A program made the position numbers and the translations under genes. The notes under the pieces were generated by a model. The model saw only the letters and a list, made by a program, of their open reading frames with translations, was not told where the DNA came from and did not search any database. A stretch of DNA of 64,000 nt, from NCBI GenBank assembly GCA_016647705.1, contig CM028334.1, positions 8,713,546 through 8,777,545 of the forward strand. The letters are read 5' to 3'. This DNA comes from Eucommia ulmoides. Lineage: Eukaryota; Streptophyta; Magnoliopsida; Garryales; Eucommiaceae. Positions 44,231 to 55,635 of the stretch are shown piece after piece. Each line of letters begins with the position of its first letter. The first letter of the stretch is position 1.

Positions 44231-45664
44231 ATTTTTGGCATAGTAGGTTGCTATATTTTCGTAGAATGTCCATTCTTCACATACTATGATTTAAGTTTTT
44301 CTTTAATAATGAGATATCATGTATTGTGATAAGTTTTTGTGAGATTTTGGCATTCCTATTATAAAATTAATAATGATTACTCTATTTACAGGAAGTTCAT
44401 GATTACTTGAAAACTGTCTGTCCTGATCTACATATCACTCGTGGTGAATTTGATGAGGAAACACGATATCCAGAGACCAAAACGCTAACTATTGGACAAT
44501 TTAAGCTTGGAGTATGCCATGGTCACCAGGTTCAATTAATTTGCCTTTAAACAAGTACTTTTATTCTTTTTATCTTGAAAATCATAAGCTAAACATGTTT
44601 TAGGGTTCTTTTGGGGGATCGAAAGGGTTCTTTTTCATTTTTTTTATTATTTTTTTTTTATTTTTTTATGCAAATGATTCAGTATGATCTGCCTTCGAAC
44701 AGGTCTCCTAGACAAATCTGTTTTTTCCTTGTTTATAACTGTTTTAGATGTTAGTCTCACTACAAAAGGGAAAAAAGGAAAGAAAAAAAAAAACACTTAC
44801 AGGAGAAATATCATGTAGGGATTTATTTATTTTACTTGGAAAAAAAAATAACTCTAGTAGTTTTTACCACAAAAAAGGAATACCAACCGTATCAATGGTT
44901 ATCAGCCTTTCATTATATAAGATTTTCCGAGCAAATCTTCTCTTCCTTTGTGGTTTTGCAGTTTCCCACGGCATATTTAAGGCCCTGTTTGTTTAGTGTT
45001 TCTGTTCCACGATTTCTGTTTGTTTTCTTAGAAAACCAAGAAAATAAAACTGAAGTATGGAACAAAAAAAATTGTGTGCTCTGCATACAAACTGTTGGAA
45101 CAAATTACTTGCTGTAGAATAGAATTGTTTTCAGATTACTCTTTAATCTTTCCTTGAGAACAAAAACACTTAGGCACTGTTTGTTTAATGTTTCTGTTCT
45201 AAAAAAACTGGAGCAGAAAAATATGGAAAGAAAAGAATATGTACTTTTCCTCCCAGATTTTTCCAGAAATTTTCTGGAAGCATTACAGAATTGTTCCCAG
45301 AAGAGACACGAAACACCACCTAAATTTCTATCTTCTGCATTTTTAATGAATATCTGTTATCATTTTTAAGGTTATTCCATGGGGAGACCTAGATTCGTTG
45401 GCCATGCTCCAGCGGCAGTTAGACGTGGACATTCTCGTAACGGGCCACACTCATCAATTCACAGCCTACAAGCACGAGGCCGGGGTCGTCATAAACCCGG
45501 GGTCTGCCACAGGTGCATACAGTAGCATCACCTATGATGTTAACCCTAGCTTTGTTCTCATGGACATTGATGGGCTACGGGTTGTTGTCTATGTTTACGA
45601 ACTCATCGATGGGGAGGTTAAAGTTGACAAGATCGATTTCAAGAAGACGGCTGCAACTGCTTAG
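42896..45664 (+). CDS. VPS29: Vacuolar protein sorting-associated protein 29 (retromer core subunit)
   Basis: Three exons encode 187 residues: 42896-43027 (44 codons), 44392-44529 (46 codons) and 45371-45664 (97 codons plus TAG). All introns are GT-AG and phase 0. The protein has a calcineurin-like phosphoesterase fold, with LALGDLHMP (residues 5-13), ICTGNLCIK at the first junction, CHGHQ (86-90) and [13 protein letters not shown] (114-126), then [11 protein letters not shown]. It ends in [18 protein letters not shown]. In the family the fold no longer needs phosphatase activity and serves as a scaffold in the VPS35-VPS26-VPS29 retromer. That complex recycles vacuolar sorting receptors at the endosome; the Arabidopsis counterpart is MAIGO1. 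Length and motifs are complete. Intron 1 has a 38-T run and intron 2 has MITEs. Confidence 0.97.
44192..44229. repeat. Homopolymer T run in VPS29 intron 1
   Basis: Thirty-eight consecutive T's lie within the first intron, about 160 bp before the exon 2 acceptor. Length in assembled reads may be imprecise. Confidence 0.8.
44981..45320. mobile_element. Two adjacent MITE copies in VPS29 intron 2
   Basis: Copy 1 (44981-45170) starts CCTGTTTGTTTAGTGTTTCT and ends GAGAACAAAAACACTTAG. Copy 2 (45172-45320) starts CACTGTTTGTTTAATGTTTC and ends GACACGAAACACCACC. Both have terminal inverted repeats of about 20 bp and belong to the family also found in ABCA introns. The second ends only about 50 bp before the exon 3 acceptor. 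Confidence 0.6.
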
Positions 45665-46261
45665 GACCCGTTTTGGGGACTGTTTGGGAATCCTAAAAGT
45701 GATTTTAGGGTTTCAGATGGTCTGCCAAATGCGTTCTTTAAGTTTGATTTTATGGACTCTTTCCTTGTAGATTTGATTTTTTTTTTCCTTTTTTTTTTTT
45801 TGTTATAATTACTGTTCCGGCAAAATAAATGGCAGTTTGATTTGTCTGTTTGGAAAGTAAGATATGAACCCAAAAATTGGTTACTGGAATTTTTTTAATA
45901 TTTCATGCTGGATATGGTTTGTTTGTTATTATTTATATGGAAAACAATGTTTTTGTGTATTTCTTTTTATATAATTATTATTGGGGAAAAAAGGGCTAGA
46001 ATCACTTGTAGCTTTCCAAAATCTCCAATTTGAAAACAACACAAACGGCCTAAATTGGAATAACAATAAAAATCGAACCAACGGTTAATTAAACGAAATC
46101 GAATTGGATGGCCCGGTTTTGAAACTGGCTAAAAGGTTTGATTGTGGTTTTGGTTTTAAAATTAACAACCGAAACGGTTTCGGTTTTGGTTTTAGTTTTG
46201 ATTTTGAGATAGTAACTTTGAAACCGAACTGCGTAACGGAACCATGTAATTGATATTTTAG

Positions 46262-46319
<58 letters not shown>

Positions 46320-47182
46320 GACATATATATCCTTTTTTTTTTTATATATTTATAGTTTAATGTCTAATATATATATAGTATATATTATTGGACGATTATT
46401 TCTCGGTGTATTTTAATTATGGTTAAAAACATTTATTGTAATAATTAATAGTTTTGTGATTTGGTTTTATTTTTTGGAATTTATGTTTTATATTTTAGTT
46501 ATATTTTTGTTTATATATAAAAAACAACGATCCGCGATTTTGCGATTTTCGTTTTTTATAAAGTCAAATGGATCATTTTTAAAATCATTTAAAACACCTG
46601 ACAATTTTTATTGCGGTTTTGATTTAGTATACGTGGTTTTGGTTTAAAGGAAATCATAACAAACTTCTAGTTCTAGTTCCGGCAACATGATTATTTCAAA
46701 AATTTCAACTACATATTGACTTCTTGTGTAGATAATAATTCACACTCTTGGGAGTTTTTCACTAACCATGATTTTTATGTAACACAATTCTTTCCAAGAT
46801 TTGAATTTGTATTTAATTAAGGGATTATTATTTTTTAAGGGTGATTAAGCATAGGATCTAAATGTCATAGAGATTAAATAAAGTTATTCTCATCATACTT
46901 ATTTTTGTTATTTTTAACGAAAATCTTAATTCTTAAATATATAATATTCCATGACAAAAATATTCTTCAATCAATTTTTTTTTTCCAATTTTTCCGTAAT
47001 AAACACTTGTCACGCTAACAACCATTCATTTGTATCAATGTCACAACCACAACAACTTTTTACTATCACCACCACTATTACCAGAGGCACCAGTGGCCAC
47101 TATGTGCACAGAGAGATAGAGAGAGACTTCTAGTAGATTTGGGGCCTCAGGGTAGGTGATGATGTGAATTAGATATGGTGCT
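45665..47182. other. Intergenic downstream of VPS29, hAT-like remnants and AT repeat
   Basis: It probably includes the VPS29 3' UTR at its start. CGGTTTTGGTTTTAGTTTTG-type and GGTTTTGGTTTAAAG-type words (46090-46240 and 46600-46650) resemble plant hAT MITEs. An (AT)n tract runs 46265-46315. No gene was recognised. Confidence 0.45.
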
Positions 47183-47323
47183 TGTTACAATCTCTGAGAG
47201 GCAAGATATTGAGAGAAAATGATATTTGTATTGATTTATGAGGTGAGTAGGGTTAAGGTTTAGTTTTCCTAGTGAGATTAGGGTTTGACATAGTGGGTCA
47301 AGTTCTATATACATATTTTAACA
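47183..47323 (-). mobile_element. 3' LTR of decayed copia element
   Basis: On the minus strand it begins TGTTAAAATATG after a purine-rich tract (TTGAGTTTGAGAAGAAA) and ends GAGATTGTAACA, 141 bp with TGTTA/TAACA ends. Blocks ACTAGGAAAA, AAACC then TAACCCTAC, ATCAATACAA and CTCAATATC are shared with 51905-52040. Confidence 0.6.
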
Positions 47324-50300
47324 TTTCTTCTCAAACTCAAGGCGGTAAATAAGACATGAAGTTGAGTTTAGAAACCAGAGTGTGAAAGTGTTCGGGCAGA
47401 TGAGCCTGGGTGAAAATATTTTTTGTCTGATCAGCCGAACTGACAGATTGAAGGCGAACAGTAATCTAAAGAATATGGTGACGGATGAAATGACAATCAG
47501 TCTCAATGTGTTTTGTACACTCGGGAAAAATATCATTATGAGCGATCTGAATAACAATCATGTTGTCATAATGTGGACTAGTGGCAGTGGAGGATGAGAC
47601 TCCCATGTAAGCGAGGAGCGAACAAAGCCAAAGTAGTTTTGTGTTGCATTAGCAATGACACGGTATTCAGCTTCAGTATTGGAGCGGGTAACCACAATTT
47701 GTTTCTTACTATGCTAAGAAATGAGAAAGTTATCCAAAAAGAAACAGTAACCAATGCTTGAACGTTTGTAAATAGGACCTCCAGCCCAGTCGAAATCAGA
47801 ATAAACCTATAAAGTGAGAGCGAACTGGGAGGCGAAATAAAGTCCGTGAAATAAGGTGCCCTTAACATACCGAAGAATGCGAAGAACAATTGAGTAATAA
47901 GTGATTCGAGGAGCAGATAAAAACTAATTGACTTGATGGACAACATAGGTGATGTCTGGGCGAGTAATTATGAGATATACCAAACCTCCAAGTAGTTAGC
48001 GATAGAGAGTAACGTCCAAGATAAGAGAGTCATCTAGTGGAGTAAGTCTAATATTCAGCTCTAGATGAGTGTTGGCAATGGTGGAGTCAATGATGCTTGC
48101 CTTGGAAGGAAGTTTGGATGTATATTTGGCCTAAAAGATAAAGTATCCATCAGAACCAGTTGAAACTTCGAGATCAAGAAAATAAGTGAGCACGTCAAGG
48201 TCTTTTATCTCAAATTAACCACTAAGAAAAAAATTTAGTTCAGAGGTTCCACGTAAATCATCTCCTGTAATGATCATATCGTCCACATACAGTAAAAAGA
48301 GAATAACATCGTTGGTAGTTCGGGAAATAAAAAAGGCAAAATCATGAGCACTGGATATAAACTCGAATTGGTGGATGATGGTGCTGAATTTCGCAAACCA
48401 AGCACGTAAAGCTTGTTTCAGACCGTATATGGCACGACAAATGCGACAATATTTGTGTTAAGGAGCAACTAAACCAAGAGAAGTATGCATGTAAACTTTT
48501 TCAAGAAGGTCTTCCTTGAGAAAGACATTCTTGACATCCATACGAACAAGGGTCCATTTTCGAAAAAGTAACAACGTTAAGAAGAGTACGAATAGATGTA
48601 AGCCTAGCCATTAGATCAAAGTCTCTTCATAGTCAATGACATATTCCTGAACAAATTCCTTAGTAACGAGTCAGTATTTATAGCATTCAACGAAACCATT
48701 AGAAAGCGTTTTGATCTTGAATAACCACTTGCATCCAATAGGAGTTTTCCTGGGAAAGGTGAGGTCAACAAGATCCCAGGTATGAGTTTTGATTAGGGCA
48801 TGAAGATCTTTGTCCACTTCTTTATGGAAAAGAGGGTTAGTACTGACATCCTTATAGGATTGATGCTCATGCAAATTAAGTATGGTAGAAAAACAATAAT
48901 AGTCATTAAGATAAGGGGATGATGAGTTACCCTATTAGAGTGGCAAAAGTGATCTAGATGATGGGTCTCAGAAGGAGTCGATGCAGAATCATCAAACATA
49001 TGAGGTGCCTCAGGCACGGTCGATAGAGTTGGAGGGGTAAGATTAGTTGGTGGTTCTGGAGTGGCTTAGCTGGTGGTTCTGGAGTAGGCTCAACTATTGG
49101 TTCTAGAGTGGGCTCAATGGCATCTAGAAATGTATCCTCGTGGTAAAACTCAATATATGGATCAATAAAGAATCTGAAATTAGTAATGATTGATATATTA
49201 AAGGACCGTAAGGAAGAAAACATTTAATACTTTCAAAAAATAACATGACGAGAGACACAAAAAAATTTTAGAAATGGAATCCCAACATCAATACCTTTTA
49301 TGTTCAATGTCATATCCTAGAAAACAACATAAGTGGACCATTGGTTCCATGTTGTTGTGTTCATGTGGTTTGACAAGAACAAAACAAATATAATTAAGAC
49401 TTTGAGCTCAGAGTAAATGGGAGGGTTATCAAAAAGATGCTTAAATGGAGACTGGTGTTGAATTATAGCGAAAGAGACACGGTTTATTGTGTATACTGCG
49501 ATTAGGGCAGACTCACCCTAAAAGCGCTCAAGACAAGATGAAAAAATGAGGAGGGTACGAAGTATGTCAAGAATGTGTCTCTGTTTGTGTTCGGCTCATC
49601 CATTTTGTTGGGAGATTCCAAGACATGAGTGGTAGGAGAGAATGCCATTTTTGAGAATCATGTTGAGAAAAACATGATCATTGTATTCCATTGCATTATC
49701 TAAGCAAAAAACTTTGATATTTGAAGAAAACTGGGTCTGAACCATAGACGAAAAATCAGAATATATTTGGAATAATTTAGATCTATGTTTCATGAGGAAC
49801 AATTTATATCAAGAGTAGTTGTCTACAAATACAACAAAATAATGAAAACCTATCCATTGTTGCATGAGGAGAAGGTCCCTCAAACATCAGAATGCACTAA
49901 ATCAAATAGTGCAAGAGAAATAGTTGACTATCATTAAAAGGTAAGGTTAGTTGTTTTGCGAGTTGACAATGAATACAATTAAATATTTTGCGAGTTGACA
50001 ATGAATACAATTAAATGACTCATGTTGAACTAAAACTAACGGTCTACTAGAGATAAGTAATTTGAGACGGTTGGATAAAATATGACCTAACTGAGAATGC
50101 CAAATATAGAAGGATGGCAATGATGATGATGATGAGGAGGAGGAGGAAAATAATGAGAATGGTGATAGTGGTAGTGGCAGTAGTGGTGATAAGGATGATG
50201 ATGGTGGTGGTGGCGGCAGCGGTGGTAAGGTTGCACAAGTCGATGAAGGGGCATGAGGTGGTAGTAGTGGAGTTTGAGGTGAAAAGTGGAAACTACTGTG

Positions 50301-51904
50301 CTTAAATAGATGCCCAACTTTACGACTAGTTCCAAGGGATTTTCTTGTCCGAATATCCTGCACACAACAACCACTATTGAAAAATATCACTTCAAGTTCC
50401 AATTCACAGAGTCGCCCAATAATAAAATATTTAAAGTTAGTTAATTTCAAAATTAAATACGTGTTAGGAATAGAAAAATGTGAAGTAGAAATATAACCGT
50501 ATGAGTAACATGCAATTAAAAACCATCAGCGATATAAATAGTGGGGGCATTCACAACTAATAGTTTGGATAAGAAAATTTTTGGGATCAGAAGTCATACG
50601 ATTATAATAAGAATCAATGAAAAAAGAAGAATAACCTGTAGTAAGTGAAAGAGCAAGGGAAAGTTTGTACTATAATCGGAGATATAATTTTTGAAAAGTG
50701 AAGTTATATCCGTAATAGAGATGGTAACAACAGTAGAGATAGGATCATAACTTTTTGTGGCATTAAGAATAGTCAAGGAAGAACCACCCTTAGACATCGT
50801 CGTTGAATTGGATCAACAATATACAACAAAGTATATTGTATGATATGAATCTAGAAAAACTAAGGTCACATATGGATTTAAAACACTGAAATTATTTAGG
50901 AACTGGACTATAATACTGAAAAACCAATTGATGAATCCTTGAACCGGTCAAACTACCGTGTTCAAACGAATCAAAAAATATAAAGAGAACTATATTGTAT
51001 GATCTGAATTTGAGTAAACTGAGGCCACAGATGAAAATGCTAAAATTAGCCAATAATTGGTGTTAGATCTTTAAAGAACCGGTCAAATAATAGATGAACC
51101 AGTCCAATGAAATCTAATCTCTAAACTAGTCAACAATAGCAATTGACTAGGGTTGACGTGGCAAGGACAACTGACATGGAAATAAAGACCCAGAACAGAC
51201 TGACGTGGCACTAATGTATTATAGTAGTGGTGGTTGACTCTGTTGATGTGACAGCTAACGTGGCACGTCTTTGCTGACGTGGCGCAGAGTTGGCGATGAT
51301 ATGGTAACTAACGTGGCTAATGTGTGGCAGCTGGCGCACGAACAATACGATGGAGCAATACTATTTTTTGGGACGCACTCATGCGTAAGGAAACCGTTTG
51401 CGGTGATTTTGGTTGCGTTGGAATCGTCTCGATAAGACGGTTCAGATAGTGTGGTCGTGTATGATTTTGGAGCAACGGTTGTTGAGGTAGAGCCCAAAAA
51501 AAAGTGACGAAGATGGTGATGATACTTCTAGCTTGTGGCGGCGTGTAGAAGTACGTGAAGACTCCAATGGCGGTGGTTTTGGTGGCATTGTGCTTGTTTT
51601 TCAAGATGAAGGTGATGGTGTAATGAGTTTTGATATCGGAACGATGGTAAGGCCTATAGCAGTCAACTAGATGCCATGGACCTATGGGGGCTTGAGGCGG
51701 CGTGTAAGAACCCCGATGGGGATGATTTTAGTGTCGTTGAACTTATTTTGACGAAAAAAGTCTAATTGTAATTTTGAATATGGTGTTAGGGTGTTGAATG
51801 ATGAAAACGAGGTTGCGGGCAACGGCGCGGCGGAAAGCTTGAAAAGATTTAGTAGGAACAGGGACAATAAGAATTGGTTCTTGATTCCATATCAGAATAA
51901 TTGA
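47324..51904 (-). pseudogene. Decayed Ty1/copia gag-pol
   Basis: On the minus strand, from right to left: a gag-like low-complexity part (51.8-51.2 kb), then protease-side sequence (about 50.8 kb). A GAG-pre-integrase region (50450-49947) has SGCCVQDIRTRKSLGTSRKV, IWHSQLGHILSNRLKLL and CIHCQLAK. The integrase core (49802-49596) has VFCLDNAMEYNDHVF and GISQQNG. RT (about 48890-48240) has TWDLVDLTFPRKTPIGCKWL and a YVDDM-type active site near 48280. The RNase H end (48.0-47.3 kb) has SDFDWAGGPIYKRSS and NTEAEYRVIANAT. Stops and shifts occur throughout. The integrase N-terminal part is split by an in-frame Pro/Ser/His repeat coming from a trinucleotide-rich tract (50117-50230). Confidence 0.85.
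49954..50016. repeat. Perfect 32-bp-period tandem duplication
   Basis: A 31-base word beginning TTTTGCGAGTTGACAATGAA occurs at 49954-49984 and again at 49986-50016, with one base between. It lies in the integrase part of the dead copia element. Confidence 0.9.
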
Positions 51905-52040
51905 TAGGTAGGATATTGAGATAACATGAGAGGCTTGTATTGACTTATATGATTACATAGATATATAGGAAGTCTATATGTAGGAGATGATTGGGTAACC
52001 CTGGTAGGGTTAGGGTTTGATTTTCCTAGTGGTATGATGG
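51905..52040 (-). mobile_element. Probable 5' LTR of the copia element
   Basis: It shares several blocks in order with the LTR at 47183-47323 and is followed on the minus strand by ATTCTGATATGGAATC, in primer-binding-site position. Ends are approximate; identity between the LTRs is low, indicating an old insertion. Confidence 0.45.
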
Positions 52041-52464
52041 TGATGATGTGGTTGCGCAAAAGTGCACGAGGTTGGTGGTGGCACAGAGTGATAAATGATG
52101 GTGTTGGAGGAGCTGAAATAAAAGGAGATAAGGAGAAAGATATAAAGAGAAAGAAAGATTATATATCTAATCATCTCGGTTTTTTTATAAATAAGCGAGA
52201 TTATAAATAAGTAAACCATCTCGCATTTTGATTATCATCACAGCATTTTTACATCATCTATTATAGTTGGTAAACGTGATAATAAATATCGTACTTTGTA
52301 TCACACTTCCATTTATCACGATTAGTTTAGGAACAAAAATTGTGATAAAAAATCTTTTCATTGTTTTTAACTATGATAGATTTGGTTTTTTAGTGTGATG
52401 GTGGTGGTCTACGTGCGGTTGTGGTAGCGGTGGCATTTACTGTTGTAGGGTGGTAATGGAGCAG
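52041..52464. other. Intergenic, GGT-rich
   Basis: GATGGTGATGATGTGG-type trinucleotide-rich sequence without a recognised gene. Confidence 0.4.
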
Positions 52465-52672
52465 GTGATTAGGGAGAGAGAGAGAGAGAGAGATTGTTTG
52501 CCGGCCTTATTTCTAGATCTGAAAACCCAGATCTTGTTAATTTTCTGATTTGAAAATCACATGGTGGTGATTGGAGAGAGAGAGAGAGAGAGAGAGAGAT
52601 TGTTTGCCGGTCTTATTTTTCGATCTGAAAATCCAAATCTTATTAATTTTCTGATTTGAAAATCGCACGGTG
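52465..52672. repeat. Tandem duplication of about 102 bp around a GA microsatellite
   Basis: Unit 1 (52465-52566) and unit 2 (52567-about 52672) each run GTGATT, a (GA)n tract, GATTGTTTGCCGG, CTTATTT, GATCTGAAAA, and TTAATTTTCTGATTTGAAAA. They differ by point changes and GA length. Confidence 0.85.
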
Positions 52673-53825
52673 ATGGTGGTCGTCGCAAAGTTGTGGTAGT
52701 GATTGTGTTTATTATGAATCAATGATTGTGGATCCAGTTAGTCGAGGTGGTGGAGGCATGTGTTATGGTCTTCACGCGATTGTGATAGCGGTGGTGGAGA
52801 CATGCGCGATGGTGGCAACTATGACGCGGTGGTGCTGAGTCTGTGATTGGCAATAGAGGCGAAGGAAGAGAGACACGGGGGAAGAGATGGACGATTGGTT
52901 GAGTAGAGGGAGCCTAAGGTTGTTTTCGGAACAACAAAAACGTAAAATAAGATTATTATTTTTTTATAAAATGTATTTTAGAAAGAAAAAAAAAAAGGTT
53001 TAGAATCCATTTTGTATTTCATTGTTGAAAGTGAAATTGTCACTAAAATTTTATTTTCTTTAAGAAATATTAGACTCGATTACTATCAACTAAAAATTCC
53101 TAAAATGTAGCTTATTCTAAATTAGAACATAAACTCCTAACATTACCACGAACGGCATACAATATAATTTATTCTTTAATCCAAACAAATAAAACTCCTA
53201 GTTCCAGTCCAAGAAATATTAACTGTTAGGAAGTCATAATTTCCTATGGTGGGCACATAAAATTAATTAAACAATTATAATATGAGTTATTAATTTTATA
53301 GAAACCCAAACAAATAATATAATTAATGAGTTCAGAAAATATTTAATAGATATAGACTTCAAAATGTGTAGTTACCCATATTAGACAATTAAAGTTAATG
53401 GGACCTGTGTTGACTTAATATATAAAGAACATTACAAAGGTTATGGTTTCCAAGGCTAATAAGAAGGCTACTCATCTATTTTTTTTCCATTTGAAAAAGA
53501 GAGCTCATTGAGGAACATCAAGTAATTAGCATGTCAAAAACCTCTACCTCGACGATTCATTGTCATGGATTCAGATACTTTTATTTATGTATTAAAGAAC
53601 TTTTGATAATTTAACATAATGATTTGTGGCTAAGAATTCTATTAAGATTTATGAATTATTCCTAACATTAACATCAACTTTATGCTATATTAATGGAATC
53701 TTAATTCAAAAAAGGGTTAATGACCTTCTATTCCCTTATATTTTACTTATTTTTTTTTTATTCTATGTAGTCTAGAGTTTTACTAGATTGTTCCATTTTA
53801 ACTTAAAAAATTCAAAAATAAATAA
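52673..53825. other. Intergenic, no gene seen
   Basis: GGTGG-rich at the left (to about 52900), then AT-rich. Nothing recognised as coding or RNA. Confidence 0.45.
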
Positions 53826-54620
53826 AATTAAAATTTTCTTCCAAATTTAACATAAAATAAATAAAATTATTTTTTATGTTAATAGTTATATATTTATATC
53901 TTTACTAAAAAAATAGAAGTAAAGAAATAAAAAATAGAAGTAAAATGCAATTATTTTATACTTTTTAATAAATTATTAATATTTTCTCTTTAGTCAATAA
54001 TATTAAAGAGTGAAGTGTAAATTTATAGAAGAGATAGATAAATAAATTATGATCAAATTATAAGAAGAAAAAAAAAAAAAAACAATCGTTGAAACGAAAA
54101 ATCTCTTGTTCCGAACTTGACTTGGTCACTTTATCTACACATAAACCTACGTAATGCATATGAATCTATGTATGCGTGCGCGTCCTCCCGAATCTCATAA
54201 TAATAACAATACAGAGAGCACAACTCAATTCTATGAACATTCTTACACACAAGAAAGAAAGAGAATGAATCTAAAATTAAATATTTCATTCAAATTTTAC
54301 ATAAAATAAATAAAAAATTATATTTTATTTTAGTATTTATTTAAAAAATAGAAGTAAAGAAACAAAGAATAGAAGTAAAATTAAATTATGTTATACTTTT
54401 TAATAAATTACTAATCTTTAGTCAATATTATTAAGAAGTGAATGTAAATTTATAGAATATGTGGATAAAATAAAATAAGATCTAATTATAAGAGGTGTAA
54501 AAAGCAATTAACCGTTGAAAAAAATTATCTCCTATTCCGAACTGGACTTGACTTGGTCACCAACGTACTGGACTGCATATGAATCTATATATCTGCGTGC
54601 GCGTCCCCCCGAATCTCATT
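53826..54620 (+). repeat. Tandem duplication of the region upstream of the RING-H2 gene
   Basis: Unit A (about 53826-54199) and unit B (about 54272-54620) share, in order, CATAAAATAAATAAAA, AAATAGAAGTAAAGAAA, ATACTTTTTAATAAATTA, CTTTAGTCAATA, GTAAATTTATAGAA, CGTTGAAA and TTCCGAACT. They end with GCATATGAATCTAT, GCGTGCGCGTCC and CCGAATCTCAT. Unit B ends about 60 bp before the RING-H2 start codon; unit A is separated from it by about 70 bp of different sequence. The copies are diverged by substitutions and small gaps, so the duplication is not recent. Confidence 0.85.
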
Positions 54621-54632
54621 TCGCTTTCTTAG
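54579..54632 (+). other. Possible upstream ORF, 17 codons
   Basis: An ATG at 54579 opens a 17-codon frame (MNLYICVRVPPNLISLS) that ends in TAG at 54630-54632, 47 bases before the RING-H2 start and in another frame. If transcribed it would be a candidate uORF. The equivalent ATG in unit A is also present. Confidence 0.3.
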
Positions 54633-54679
54633 CCGTCAAGAAAACCCTATCATCCGCCGTTAATCTTTTTCTCTCCGCC

Positions 54680-55327
54680 ATGTTTTCCGACGATCTCACC
54701 GATGATTACTGCGACGCATGGCAGTCCGACGAATTACCAGTGCCCATAACGGTCCCGGAAACCGTAACCGCGCCTGTGTTCTACGTGGTGGTCGAAGCTG
54801 AATTCTTGTACGCGATGGCCGGTGACGAAGAGGAATCTCCGTTTCCGTTCAGAGATAGCCATGTCGTCAAGCACTACTGGGTCCCCTCTCCGGACCTCGT
54901 CCATCGCCGTTCCGCCGGAGCCACTATCAGCGACATTCTCTCAGGCGCCCGAATCCCAATCCACAAGCAGGCGGTGATGCTTCCCCGCATAGCCAAATGC
55001 GCCGCGGAGATTGCCGGCGCTGAATGCAACTCTGGACGCCGGATTCTCCCTATGATGATCTCTATTAGCGTGGTTTATGACTGCTCCGATTGCGATTGCG
55101 ACAACGCGGGTTTGGATGAGTTTGTGACGGCGGAGGCGGCGAAGGCGGCGATGCTGGAGAAGGTGAGGGTTGGAGACGATTACTGTTCGATATGTCTGGA
55201 AGGGTTTGAAGGCGGTTGTGTGGGGTCGAGAATGCCATGCCGCCATGTGTTTCACGGCGATTGTATCGTACGGTGGCTGGCTTTCGGCGATTCTTGTCCG
55301 TTGTGCCGCTTCCACATGGATCCTTGA
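54680..55327 (+). CDS. RING-H2 finger protein, probable E3 ubiquitin ligase
   Basis: The intronless gene encodes 215 residues from the ATG at 54680 (MFSDDLTDDYC) to TGA at 55325-55327. The frame is open further up to a TTG at 54515, but there is no earlier in-frame ATG and that part is the duplicated leader. A C3H2C3 RING-H2 finger lies at residues 169-209: C169, C172, C187, H189, H192, C195, C206 and C209, in the pattern YCSICLEGF, MPCRHVFHGDC and SCPLCRFH, with the usual Trp (W199) in the E2-contact helix. All eight zinc ligands are present. The N-terminal 165 residues contain no named domain; no transmembrane segment was seen. RING-H2 proteins of this class recruit E2-ubiquitin to substrates in cytosol or nucleus; the substrate is unknown. 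GC content is well above the flanks. Confidence 0.9.
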   Translation: MFSDDLTDDYCDAWQSDELPVPITVPETVTAPVFYVVVEAEFLYAMAGDEEESPFPFRDSHVVKHYWVPSPDLVHRRSAGATISDILSGARIPIHKQAVMLPRIAKCAAEIAGAECNSGRRILPMMISISVVYDCSDCDCDNAGLDEFVTAEAAKAAMLEKVRVGDDYCSICLEGFEGGCVGSRMPCRHVFHGDCIVRWLAFGDSCPLCRFHMDP

Positions 55328-55635
55328 TTGAATATTTAGAATTTTCCTTAAATTCATATTTACGGTTACGATTTTCTTGTTTTATTGTGCAGATTCTTTT
55401 TTTGGAAATTATGCCCCTAATTAATGCGTAGTCCATCAAGTTTCTTGTTTTGATTATTATTTTTATTTTAATTAGGAATTTTCTGTATTTAAAAATACTA
55501 TATTAACTTTTAAATTTCAAAATTTAAAGCTTAGTATATTAAAAATAATTATCCCTAGTATAGTTAATTAATTACACACCTTCAACATTATTTACAAAAA
55601 CTTATTTTACAAATTATCATAAATCCCCATAATCA
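55328..55635. other. Convergent spacer between RING-H2 and ABCA genes
   Basis: The AT-rich 308 bp must contain 3' ends of both convergent genes. No clear shared poly(A) signals beyond AATA-type words were fixed. Confidence 0.5.

Noticed and set aside
50047-50374. His/Pro/Ile/Thr-rich frames resembling low-complexity proteins
   Set aside because: All are alternate readings of one trinucleotide-rich tract inside a dead copia element.
54515-54679. Extended 270-residue start for the RING-H2 protein
   Set aside because: It would begin at TTG and read through the duplicated leader; the first in-frame ATG is at 54680.
54941-55439. Long antisense frames opposite the RING-H2 gene (138 and 124 codons)
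   Set aside because: They are shadows of a GC-rich coding exon; translations are low-complexity and resemble no family.
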